A stretch of 64,000 nucleotides of DNA from Rotaria socialis (lineage: Eukaryota; Rotifera; Eurotatoria; Philodinida; Philodinidae). Below are positions 35,201 through 46,297 of the stretch, in pieces. The stretch covers positions 62,001-126,000 of the forward strand of contig CAJNYU010003469.1 of assembly GCA_905331475.1 (NCBI GenBank). The letters are read 5' to 3'. The position numbers were made by a program, and so were the translations under genes. Within the stretch, counting starts at the first letter, position 1. Each line of letters starts with the position of its first letter. The notes beneath the pieces are model-generated. The model ran no database searches. It was not told where the DNA came from and was given only the letters and a program-made list of their open reading frames with translations.

Positions 35201-38200
35201 ACAGCTGGTGCGAAAAATCGACATAAACCATTGTCAGATGTACTTTTCATTGTAAATGTTGCACTTCGATGTGAACTTGATGCAAACGATGTTGTCAAAC
35301 CCAATGATGAAGCCTTCTTCAATAATGCTGATGTCGATGTTAGGTCATCGCTAATACTTTGAAATGGCATTGAATTTGAATTTTTACTTAGAATTGTACG
35401 TTTGAAAAATAATTCATTTAATTGATTTAAACATTTATCAAGTTGTTCGCTTAATAATGGCATTAAATGTATATCCAATGGACGACCAACAGGATGTTGA
35501 CAACCACGATGAGATGCAGGTACAATACGATGCAATGCTGAATAAAAATCTCCACGTGATAAATGTAATGAACGCGGATCAATTTTATATTTTTGTCGTG
35601 AATTATAAATCTGTGGAAAACGTCGACGTAATGCTGATAGAAATGCTTCTTGACATAGACTTTTTAAATCAGCACCACAAAAACCTACCAGAAGAAAATA
35701 AATATTCGTTTTTTCGCTTTGAAAAATGCATCTATCGATATCTTACTTGCAGTTCTAATAGCCAATTCATCGATAAAGCCCTCATGTGGTTTTGATTCCC
35801 ATTCTTTCATATGAATTTTTAAAATTTGCTTTCTTGCCTAAATCAAAAAAATTATATTTTTCTTTTCGAAATCAATGCATTTATCAAAATATGAATTACG
35901 TCAAGCGTTGGTAAAGAAAAACGAAATTCCCTATCGAATCGTCCTGGTCGTCTCAATGCTGGATCAATAGCATCCAAACGATTTGTTGCTCCAATAACAA
36001 CAACTTCACCACGATTATCAAGACCATCCATCAGTGCAAGTAATGTTGAAACGATCGATGCATGAATTTGATCTTGTCGAGCTGAACGTACTGGTGCTAG
36101 ACCATCGATTTCATCGAAAAATATGATTGATGGCCGTTGTTGATAAGCTTGTTCAAATAGAACACGTAATTGTCTTTCACTTTCACCGACATATTTACAC
36201 AAACAATCAGCACCTTTACGCATAAAAAATGATATACGACGATCAGGTGATGAACATTCATTGACAAGTGCTCTTGCGACTAGTGTTTTGCCAGTACCCG
36301 GTGGACCATAGAAAAGAACACCGCCTACACAGAAAAAAAGAAACTTTTTCATTCAAAAAATAAAATTGAAATATTGATCTATCATACGTGGTGGTTTTAT
36401 TTTATAATGTTGAAATACTTCTGGATAGACTAGTGGAAGAACAATCATTTCTTTTAACGAACAAATTATTGAATCAAGGCCACCAATATCATCAAAAGTA
36501 ATCTGAAATACGGTTAAAACATTTTCCAACGAAAATTATTTATTTTAAAATACAAACCGTTCGATCGATTTCAATTGATTCAGCATCAGCTAATGACACA
36601 GCATTATTATTTGTGCGTCGACCTTTACTATTTAAATCGATATTCAATGCACCAATACCACTGCCGGCACCACCATTCGATGTTCTAGTACTTGGTTTTT
36701 TAGAATTAGTATAAACACCAAGTATATCTAGATTTGTTGGTAGACATCTACATAATAAATCGTTTAGAAAACAATAGACAAAAAATATATAACGATCGCT
36801 ATTACCTCATTCGTTTTAATGCAGTGCTTTTAGCTAAACGCGCAGTGCGTTCAGGCCGAGAATCAAGATCGCCGTTAGTTAAAGGTCCATTTCCTTCACT
36901 ATCTGATGATGAATCTGATGTAGACGAACTTGAAGCATGAGCAGAAACACGCCGTCTAAAAAACAGAAATTGTCGTTCCAATAAATAAACTACAAACATT
37001 TTGAAATTCGTAGTAGTACTATAAGAGCGTATCGAAAAAATTCACACAAACAATGCTACGCTGGCAACTATTTCGATGTATAACAAGTGGTTTGGCGCTA
37101 TGCTCCAGTTTTCAATCCATATTCAATAATTGAACCATCATCTAACGGTCCCGGGAGGTGGAACTAGGCTGCTATAGAAGAAACAATATAGACCGATCAA
37201 GAGTTCAATGTAGAAACAGGATATCAATCGAAATCTGGACACTGTTCTACCCATTGAAAAATAACAAAATATAATAGAACTACAGAATCATATACGCCCT
37301 CGTCAGCAGACATAGAAAAATAGATTTTTTTTGTGAAATTTTCTATTAGTTGCACAAGTGTTACTACCAATTCTTTGGGTTTCTTCTAAATAATCATACC
37401 TTTGTCGTCTTGATCGACGAGATCCCGTGGGTCGTTCATCATCATCATCATAGTATATCGTTTTTCGTCTTGGTCTTGGTTGTTCTATTTTGATAAAAAC
37501 AAAATGAATTAGAAAAAAAGATCTTTACGAGAGACTCTTCCAATTCTCGATGAAAACCTTATCATTAGTATGCTATGAAACGCAACTGTTTATAAGTATA
37601 GAATAACATGGCGTGATCTAAACTTGAGATTTAATAAAAGCGAAAATATTCAATATTTGTCTTATCTCTTGATCAAATACCTCTATATCCCATTAGTATC
37701 AATCTTAGGAAATATTAATTGCAAGAAAAAAATTTCCTCGTCGATGCAAAATGATACCTGAATAGAAAAATTATATACAGCGTTCAATTCGATTGTAGAT
37801 ACGCAAAATAATACCATCAAATATGGAAAATTGAGTTTACTAGCGATTGCAGAATTCTAGAAGCTTCTACTAATCTGGTTGTTTAAAAACGTAGAATTCA
37901 TTGAAGAGAATAGTTTCAAAAGATATCTATTGAGTTTACAAACGAAATTACCATATAAAGGAAATTTTTGAATCGGTGGTTTTCGTTCTCTCAAAGAATA
38001 TTTTGCTTTTTGTTGATTATTTTCTTCTTCTTCTTCTTCTTCCTCTTCTTCGCCTTCGTCCTCGTCTTCTTCGTCGTGATGTAAAACATCCATAGTATTG
38101 TCTTCCGTTGTATCACCATCGCCATTTTGATGAGTTTGCTCATTATTCTTATTATTATTGTTTGTTTTTCTTTCATTATCATTTTCATTATTTTGATCAT

Positions 38201-38926
38201 GTTCTTCTTGTTGTTGTTCATTATTATCATTTTCTTCACGTTCTTCAGAATATACGTCAGGATCCATGGATTTTCGACGATTTTTCACACGATCATACAT
38301 ACTTAAATTAGACTTCAGACAAACAAAACAAAATAAAATGACATCTTGATTTTCAAGAACTTACTGATCGAGCTTTCTTCGGAAATCGACCGGTAGTTGG
38401 CGAACCACTATTGGATCTATCAATTAATGTCCGAGCTGTCATAGTACAAACAAGCATAATGGCTAGAACAACGTAACGATTAGTATTTGTGTCTTACCAT
38501 TGCGACGCGTATCTCGACGTCGACGACGTCCAATAGGTTCGTCATGATCATCACTAAGAAAGTAAACATGGTTTTTTAATTAAATTTCGAGAAAATTTTC
38601 TTACTCTTCGTCCATATAATCAAATGCATTTCGATAGTTTGGAACTGTTCGTTTTCTTAAAATACGCTGAAATTGGAAAAAAAATTATTTTCAATATAAA
38701 TTCAATTGAATTTTATTTCCTACACGAGTACGTGATGGTGCTTTGGAATTTCCAAAAGAATCGTTTGATGAGTCTTGTTCATAATTAACAACTTTCTACA
38801 ATAAATACTCAGTTGAAATTAAATTCAGAACATAGATATAGATCTAAATACTTTTATATGTCGATCTTTATAAGATTCATTTGTATTTTGATCACCATTT
38901 GGGTGACTGCTGCGTGTGCTAACCAT
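32236..38926 (-). CDS. ATAD2: ATAD2/Yta7-type AAA ATPase with bromodomain
   Basis: A nuclear chromatin factor; ATAD2 proteins bind acetylated histones and help histone turnover in transcription and replication. The multi-exon model gives roughly 1,300 residues. Order: basic N-terminus with GRRRRRDTRR; an Asn/Glu-rich acidic region (about 37953-38301) ending KYSLRERKPP; ITFDDIGGL; the first AAA module (about 35900-36325) with Walker A GPPGTGKT, Walker B IIFFDEIDG and ATNRLDAIDPALRRPGRFD; a degenerate second AAA module lacking a Walker A (about 34921-35686); a bromodomain (about 33830-34190) with YFSRPIDVEDVPDYYDVI and acetyl-lysine Asn in NALLYNPDH. The C-terminal helix NLNYLVEHTNNYAVEKLSQV also matches the family. 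The last codons run through a TTTA microsatellite. Exon borders are approximate; start ATG at 38926 has an AG a short way upstream. Confidence 0.92.
32246..32267. repeat. (AAAT)n microsatellite in the ATAD2 3' coding end
   Basis: Five or more AAAT units encode VFIYLFIYK before the stop at 32236-32238. Unit number changes would shift the frame and the C-terminus. Confidence 0.7.
32820..33285 (-). other. ATAD2 intron
   Basis: About 470 bases between the exon ending near 33290 and the exon with ETVLSAEDAG. No insert was recognised. Confidence 0.45.
34385..34918 (-). other. ATAD2 intron
   Basis: About 530 bases between the second AAA module exon and the ISQIISPKST exon. No transposon ends or extra exon were seen. 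Confidence 0.5.
36965..37950 (-). other. ATAD2 introns around a small exon
   Basis: Two introns of about 400-460 bases flank a small exon near 37403-37485 that encodes RRKTIYYDDDDERPTGSRR. No other element was recognised. Confidence 0.5.
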
Positions 38927-40106
38927 GTAATAATCGTTCTATGTAGTCAGTTTACTAAACGAATATAATTGAAGTAACATCGATCTAAAAATTTTACAAT
39001 ATATAGATATGAAATCAATGTCTTTGTGTGTGGTGATCACACATTATTCAGCGTTAAAATCAATTTGTGAACAAAAGATGCGGCCAGTGGCGTTCTTCAT
39101 TGATTGATTGATGTGCATTTCGCCAATCAAAATGCATTCCTCTAGAGGTCATCTGTAACTAGAAAAGTTACATCACTGTTTCCTTGTAATCAGATGTTGA
39201 ATAAATAGTAATGAGTTGTATGAGGATGAGGAGAACAATATCTGAATTCACCATTCAATTCGCCCATCACATTTCTTGCAAGATTTATACTACAGAATTA
39301 ATATTAATTGTCGTTAAATGACAATTAGCTGCATTGTAGACATTCGACTAGTTTTAGATGATATTTCGTTACCGAAGCTATGCCGGATGCATTAATCGAT
39401 AGTCTCTCGATTGTTTATATTTTCGACTGAAGTCATTAGACGAAAATACTTTTGGAAGTCTAACTAGTTTTAACAGTTTGTGTACACGTTGGCCAAGAAC
39501 TTTGTTATAAAGGAAAGTTATACTGAGCTTATAGAAGTTATTACTAACAGAAAGTGAATCTGATACATCAATCAATAGATTATCAAAACATATCAGCAAT
39601 CTATTGGTCTGCTCTCTAGAATTTTGAATAATACAAATCATTTTTATCACATCAAAATCTGTTTAATCGATCAATCAGTAATCCTAACCTTCGACAAACA
39701 CATTCTTTTATTATACGATAGTTTTTACTTATTATTGAGCAATTTGTTGATTTTGATTTTTTTTTAATTCTAGTCTCGATATTTCTACGAATTAAAAATT
39801 TTAATTCACATTGATCTTCCAAAGTAGCAAATTAATCTTAGATGCATGTGAATACAATTCTATTATTATTATTATTATTCTGACTAGAGAATGCACAGAA
39901 AGCTCTGAAGTTGAAACAATCATCAAGTGAACTGAAAGATACTCTACTATCTTTTCGTATCTTTTGTTCGGATTCCTGTAGATAGTGAATTTCATTAAAA
40001 AGAATTGTTATCTGGTTTTTAAAGAAAGTTTATTTCGTAATTCTTGATTCAGGAATATCATTCAACAAAAAGTATGGTTGTTTCATCATAGATAACATGA
40101 ATTCAA
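38927..40106. other. Intergenic region between ATAD2 and the esterase gene
   Basis: Holds the ATAD2 promoter side and the esterase 3' end. An open frame at 39378-39650 has no family features. A short (TTA)n run lies near 39861-39880. Confidence 0.45.
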
Positions 40107-41018
40107 TTAGTTGAGAGTACTTTCAGAACGTTCATTTTTAAGAAAAAATTCAGTCCAAATGAATTCTTCTTTGTCACTATAATAGAAATGTCCTCTATTT
40201 TCTAATATATCAATGGTTACCGGACAATGTGCCGTTTCAAATAGACTCTTTGCTTTCAGGCAACTTTCTTTATACGCATCTTTAGAACCTGTTAGTATAT
40301 AAATCGGTAATGGAGTAATAATGTTTCGAGGTTGTAACATTTTATCCTCATTATATTGACCACCAAAGCCACCACAATGATTACAAAGAGCCGCAAATGT
40401 TTCTCCACCATAATGTACAGCAACATTTGAACTAAATAAACCTCCATTGGAATAACCCATAAAATAGATACGATTTATATCCAACTGGTCACTATATTTA
40501 TTCTTCATGTAGTTTAATAAATAGTCAAGATAATCAATATCGTCTTTAGGCTGTTCTATTTCCCAATATAAATCACCAAAACCAAGATGACCATATTTAT
40601 TACGTTGAGGTCCATGTTCATTGAAAGTACCTTGTCCTTGACCAAAAACGACTAAAAAGCTATATTTCATTGACAGTTGTAACCAACCAGTTCGCACAAG
40701 TGCACAATACCAAGCACATGAATTAAGCCCGTGATAAAAAATTAACAAAGCCATAGGCTTTTTTTCCATCTTATCTATGCAAGGTTCGTGCACGACAAAG
40801 AAACGTTGATTAGATAAATCAACTTGAAATGTGCGACCTAATTCAGTATAATATTCTTTTGTCATTTGTTGACTTATATTCCATGCCCATTTGGCTTTAT
40901 TAACTTTTTCATCATTGCAATCATCTCGTATAAGATAACAACTTTCATCAGGTGCATTATCATCTATTAGTTTTGTTGATGTAAAATTCACTGGTGTAAA
41001 ATAATCTAACCAATCCAT
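40107..41018 (-). CDS. Alpha/beta hydrolase, PHB-depolymerase/feruloyl-esterase-like
   Basis: A 303-residue intronless enzyme. The nucleophile is S190 in FMGYSNGG (G-x-S-x-G), the acid is D247 in TGSKDAYKES, and the base is H277 in ENRGHFYY. ALLIFYHGLNSC supplies the oxyanion-hole His-Gly. The fold and spacing resemble the LpqC/poly(3-hydroxybutyrate) depolymerase and feruloyl esterase group, mostly bacterial and fungal proteins that cleave esters. No signal peptide is present, so a cytosolic ester hydrolase is more likely than a secreted depolymerase. The natural substrate is unknown. CATTAG abuts the ATG. Foreign origin is possible but the codon use looks local. Confidence 0.75.
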   Translation of the reverse strand: MDWLDYFTPVNFTSTKLIDDNAPDESCYLIRDDCNDEKVNKAKWAWNISQQMTKEYYTELGRTFQVDLSNQRFFVVHEPCIDKMEKKPMALLIFYHGLNSCAWYCALVRTGWLQLSMKYSFLVVFGQGQGTFNEHGPQRNKYGHLGFGDLYWEIEQPKDDIDYLDYLLNYMKNKYSDQLDINRIYFMGYSNGGLFSSNVAVHYGGETFAALCNHCGGFGGQYNEDKMLQPRNIITPLPIYILTGSKDAYKESCLKAKSLFETAHCPVTIDILENRGHFYYSDKEEFIWTEFFLKNERSESTLN

Positions 41019-41264
41019 CTAATGATTCTTTGCATTCGTTGTAAACAGAGAAACAGTTGCACAATTTTTTGAGTCATGATGTCGCCATTACAAAAATATA
41101 CAGAAAAAAAATACGGCATTTTGAATGACAAATTGACATCATAAAACTTAATTTGACTAATACACTATTTTAGATTTTTAAAAGTCTAATTTATTTAATA
41201 GAGTTTTACTCGGTTGGATATTATAAAAAAGATAAACTAATCAAACAGCATTCAATCGATTGCA

Positions 41265-41872
41265 TTATTTACAAAAAGCTAGAATCAAAATACTTATCAT
41301 CAAAAGTGAAGGATAGGTAGCAATAGATTGTTCATTGTTTTTCAAATAGTTTCCACCAGTTGCATACCATCCTTGACTACCTGGTGAATAACGATTGTAA
41401 GGTTTATTATAAGGATTATTTGCATTTATTTTTTGCCAAGCATTGTTGGTGTTGTGGTAAAAATAGTTTTTATTCGGTTGTTGTTGTTGTTGTTGTTGCG
41501 GATTTATAAGATTTTTATTTGTATGAAAGCCATTATTATCATTGATTGGTAAAATAATATCACTATTGGGACGATTTTGAAGCGGTGTAAATGAATTATA
41601 ATTCGAACCCACTCCAATTCCTAGATATACGAATGAAATGAAATTAAAAACAAAAAGAAATCAATTACAGTTCGCATTATTCTATTAAATGTATAGTCAC
41701 CTTGATAGGCATTACCAAGATTTACACTGTTCAATCCAGTTAGTTGTCCTTGGTAGGAAGGACCACTGTTTTTTAGTAAATTCGCTTGATAATTATAAAG
41801 ATATTGAGGTAGTGTACTTATTGTTTGAAAAAACGTAACAATAAGGAAAAATAAACTTATCTTATGAATCAT
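41265..41872 (-). CDS. Small secreted or GPI-anchored Asn/Gln/Tyr-rich protein
   Basis: Unrecognised family. Two exons (41872-41701 and 41620-41265) encode 175 residues. MIHKISLFFLIVTFFQTIST is a clear signal peptide. The mature part is rich in Asn, Tyr, Gly and Pro, with a run of seven Gln and repeated NNPYNKPYNRYSPGSQGWY-type segments. The last 18 residues (SIATYPSLLMISILILAFCK region) are hydrophobic without a basic tail, as in GPI attachment signals. A role at the surface or in an extracellular matrix is inferred from composition only. The ATG at 41872 is chosen because it begins the signal peptide; there is no ATG for the upstream extension. Confidence 0.72.
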
Positions 41873-42982
41873 TTTTATTTGTGAACGCACGCAAATGAAT
41901 AGGTGAGTTCAATTCGCTCTGAGATTTACTTCTGTTCTTTGTCATACGGATGTTCATAGATGAAAAGTATAGAGAAATCTTTCGTTCTCCTTTTTTTTCT
42001 CTCTCTCTCTCTCTTACCAAACACAAACCATTCTCTTTTGATACATTTGAATCAATTGTATTGTAGATTTTTGCTTGCGAGAGAATTACAGGGCAACATT
42101 GAAAGAGCGACGGGAAGAAAAAAGTGGCCTGTACAGTTAGGTCATCATATGTCGCCATTATTCGTCTAGAAAGAAAAGAACTGATGCCCCGGACGCAATT
42201 CTTTTACAGGCTATGCCTCGAAAAAGAATTGATAATTACAAATGAAGTGTTGTGCAAGTATAAAGAAAATGCCTACCGTGCAAAGGACATTACAGACCAT
42301 TATACTCGTTCAATAATGCGAATATTATAATCGTGTTCTCTTATAGAAATTGCGACCTAGAAAATATTCTTGAGGTCATATTTCTTTTACAAATATCTTC
42401 CTCAATAAAATCATTGTTGGTAATCATTTCAGAATACTTGTACGTTTTATTCAGCAGTATGTAAGCGAGAAAAAACAGAAGCCCAACCAATAAACTTGAA
42501 AATGTTTATCTCTCATATTTTGCATTTTTATACGGCAGTAAAATTATTTTCGAAATAATTTGCACTGGAGTTTAAAGTCGATAATAAAAAAATGAAGAAT
42601 TGCCTAAACTAAAAGCCACACGATTACCGAATACTTAACATTTGAAGTAGTCATTAAAATTGTAAAAATGTGATTGAATTTCTTCAACTTACGTTGAGTA
42701 TTGGTTTCTCAAGTATCTCTTCTTCTTGTTGACAGTAAATGTCTTGCAATAATACTTCTTCTTTTTTTAACCTCATTTTATTATTCATTTTTAGCTTAGC
42801 TCTTTTAAATATTAGATCATCATAAACTTATTGAATTTTGACAACTACCAATTCGGATCGTATTGATTCAATTGAAATGCAAATATATCATAATAATAAC
42901 GATTATAATTTTTCTTTTTTCTTAACTTATTCATTAAATTTTAGCTGATAAAAAAAAAGAAGGAAAAAAAAGAATATCATTA
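41873..42982. other. Intergenic region upstream of the secreted-protein gene
   Basis: Contains a CT-rich run at about 41998-42014 and no recognisable gene. Open frames at 41862-42330 are low-complexity or lack family features. Confidence 0.45.
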
Positions 42983-45900
42983 TCAGATTTTATTGAGCTG
43001 AATCAGTTTTTGAACATATCGTACAAGTATGCGTTGTGATCCCAATGTAATCGATTTAGTTCCTTTGCACATATTCATTTGATCATCACGTAATGTTGGT
43101 GAACATTCTTTTGTATGAAATATATGCACTAAACTATTATCGATTGTGCGAAAGACGTTTAAAGTTGGACATTGTACTAATTTATCGTAAATTTCCACAT
43201 CTTCTTTTCCCCATCCGCTTATTTCAACATTCCAATTACCAATTTGTCCTAAATCAGCTTTATATATGCCCAACATGCCAAAGCCATATTGTCGCCAGTA
43301 ACCAATATCATCGCGAAGATTAAACGAAGAGATATTTAATAAGAATTGTGCTGATTCCCAATAATTCGGATCATATTGACTAAATATAATGGGGAAATAG
43401 ACTTGTTTATTAAAAATTGTATGATGACGTATGCGAGGAAATAAATCACGAGTAAAAACCATATCAAGATCAATAAAAAATAGAAGATCTGTATCATTGA
43501 AACGAGATGCACCGTATGAACGTGCGTAACCACGTGTGAAATTTCCACTTTCAATTTCAACTAAATGAATACGTGAAGATTGATATTTTCGAACAAATCT
43601 TTTTATAAAATCTGCCAATGTTGACATACGTTCACCACTATCTTCTGCTGTTTCCATTAAGATTACATAGAGATGTACATTAAGAAGACCAGGATCATTA
43701 GAACGCATTACGATATGATCAAAATTTGTTAGCAATCGTCGAAGAGTAGCAAGACGCCCACTAACAGGTACAATCATATTAATAGGAACAGGTGGAGAAG
43801 ATAAAATTACAGCTGCATTCGTATTGGTGATCACCGGTGAATTAAAATTAACGATATCAGAAGAGTCAGCCCCAACAGGATATAATATTGCACTTGAATA
43901 TGAAGAGGGAAGTTCACGAAAATATAGGGGACGAAATCTTTGTACAGCATAAACACGTTTCCGCACGGGTACCTGAGAAGAGAACTATTTTATGCAAGAA
44001 ATTGAGCAAACAATAATCAATGGTAGCTCTTAATTTGAGATTGTAGTTTTAGACGAACAGAAAAATGTCTAATGTATTTAAAAAAAAGTATAGAAATAAA
44101 AACTAGTTTGATCTTGAATGAGGAAATTATTTGATTTGAGGTTAGATTTTAAAAAAAAATGATGAAGTGAAATTATTTTTCTAAGAGAATTACTTTTCTC
44201 TTTTTGTCGTGGAAATTTATTTATACGTGATAATATTGGTCAATATGATGAATTAGTTAAATGCATTGAAAATAAGTGAAACCATCGAATAGGTAAGTAT
44301 ATTTTATTGCCGTAGAAAAAGTATTCTCATATATATATTTATTTTTGAATATCAAATAGAAATATTTTCAATCATTCAACGACTACGAAAGTATCTCTTC
44401 CAAATGTTAACTACCTTGAATCCGATAGGAAACAATTGTATTCAAAGTAACTTACCGACATTTTTCTACCCATATATTTTCGATAGATAAGATATAAATC
44501 TAGAATATAATTAATGCCATGTCGTGGCTCATATTTATAATAACCATATAAAGTCTTTTTATATTCCAAAAATCGACCCATGTTTCTTGAAATTTTATTA
44601 ACTTCCTCCATATATGTCCGAACGACTTCATCAAAACATTGTTTATACGCTGGTTCAATCGATCGAACAGGTAACTCAGTATTAGCTGAATATTGACTAG
44701 CAGTAAATAATGTATAAATGCCAGGAGTAGTTTTTTCTTTGACGAATGTTTTCGTATGAGTATGGTTGTTGGATATTGAATGAAGTAAATCGAATAGAAA
44801 AGAAAAAGCTAAATCGTTCAATGATGGAACAGTTTGATTTAAATATGCTTGTAAAGCATTCCAGAGTAGACGATCTAGTATGTTCAATAAAAATTCGCTT
44901 ATATAAATTATTATATGAGTGCATACCTGAAGACAATTGCTGATCATTATCAATTTTAAACAATCGATATGTATTATTGTACAATGCCATAATTTGTTCA
45001 GCAATATGTCGATCAGGCATATTTAGTTGTTTATATAGTAATTTCAATTGTTTTTGCATTCGATCGTTTTTAGTTCTTTGTATTAATTGAAAAAGTTTTT
45101 TTATTTGAAATTTTATTTGATTTTCTATATTAAGAATTTGATCATAAATTTTTGTCTGCCGACGTAATAACATATTACGTTGTTCGAGTTCAATAATTCG
45201 TCGTTGTAGAGCAAAATTATGCACACGTGTAAATACGCGTACATCTTTTATCGAATGAAGACTAACAGCACGTAAAATATCTGTTGATACTAAATTTCGT
45301 GCTTTATAACCTTCCGTTTTATTCGGATGATTATATAGAATATGTTGCATTTCATACGACCATGTACATGATGTATTTGCATATTTATGTACACATCGGC
45401 CAAGTTCAACATCTTCATGTGAAGTATAAAAGTTTTTCAAACATTTTTTAATATTTGGAGTAAATCGAGCCAAAGTTTCACGAGACAATATTATACCAGG
45501 TCCGCCCATACAAAAATTTTCATTTTCACCTAACGCTAGTTTACCGAATTCTTCTTTTGTTCCCATACCTGGCTGCCCGATGTAATAGGGTTTACCTAAA
45601 CGAAAATGAAACACATGCAAATACTGTTTCTTTCACTAGTTGCTCGAAAGAAGAAAAAAAAGATCTTACGATTATCAATGGAACGAAGTAATCTTTCTAA
45701 ATTATCTGTTCTTATATAAACATCGTCATCAACACGCATGAACCATTCGAATTTATTTAAATAATGATCATAAATATATTTCATCATAAGAAAAGATTTT
45801 TTCTGTGGTGGATATGTGTCTGTCACTGATGGTAAACTAACAAGATTAATATTTGAATCATTTGTAGTTGAACCTTCACTTGAAAAAAAGATGACTTGTC

Positions 45901-46297
45901 CAGGCACATTTCTTGCCCATGTACGCATCACTGTTGGTGCACGTGTTACTAGAAAATCTTTACTTGTCATTATAGCAACCAGAATCAATTGTTTCTTTTG
46001 TGATACACGAGGTAAATTAATCGATGAGATAAATGATAGATTTCCTCGACGGTCACCATAGAAGTCATCACCATTTTGTTCTGAAGATAAATCATCCGTT
46101 ATACATCGTTTAACATTACAAAGAAAAACAAGGCCGAATTGAAAACCAACAGCAACAGATATAAGTAATAGCATCAATGATAACCACCATGTTGGACCTC
46201 GAATATTACCCGTAATACGATTATTGATTGGAGCTGGGAGAGAAGTACGTATGTTCTTCTTTTTTGATGATGCCAATGGAAAAATATTTATTGAGTC
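42983..46297 (-). CDS. CHSY: Chondroitin sulfate synthase (CHSY/CHPF family), exons 2 to end
   Basis: A Golgi type II membrane glycosyltransferase that polymerises the GlcA-GalNAc chain of chondroitin. Exons 46297-45670, 45595-44927, 44874-44456 and 43972-42983 join in frame to 901 residues. A membrane segment WWLSLMLLLISVAVGFQFGL is near the N-terminus. The first, beta-3-GalT-like module shows FFSSEGS, PPQKKSFLMMKY, WFMRVDDDVYIR and ENFCMGGPGIILSRE. The second, beta-4-GalNAcT-like module shows LLFFIDLDMVFTRD, VYFPIIFSQYDP and ISGWGKEDVEIYDK. Both metal-binding motifs (DDD and DLD) are intact. The 46297 exon opens after an acceptor and has no ATG before the membrane segment, so a coding exon lies upstream. 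The candidate is 48693-48866. Confidence 0.9.

Noticed and set aside
35457-35795. Plus-strand frame rich in Asp, Asn and Val
   Set aside because: It overlaps the conserved ATAD2 exon on the other strand.
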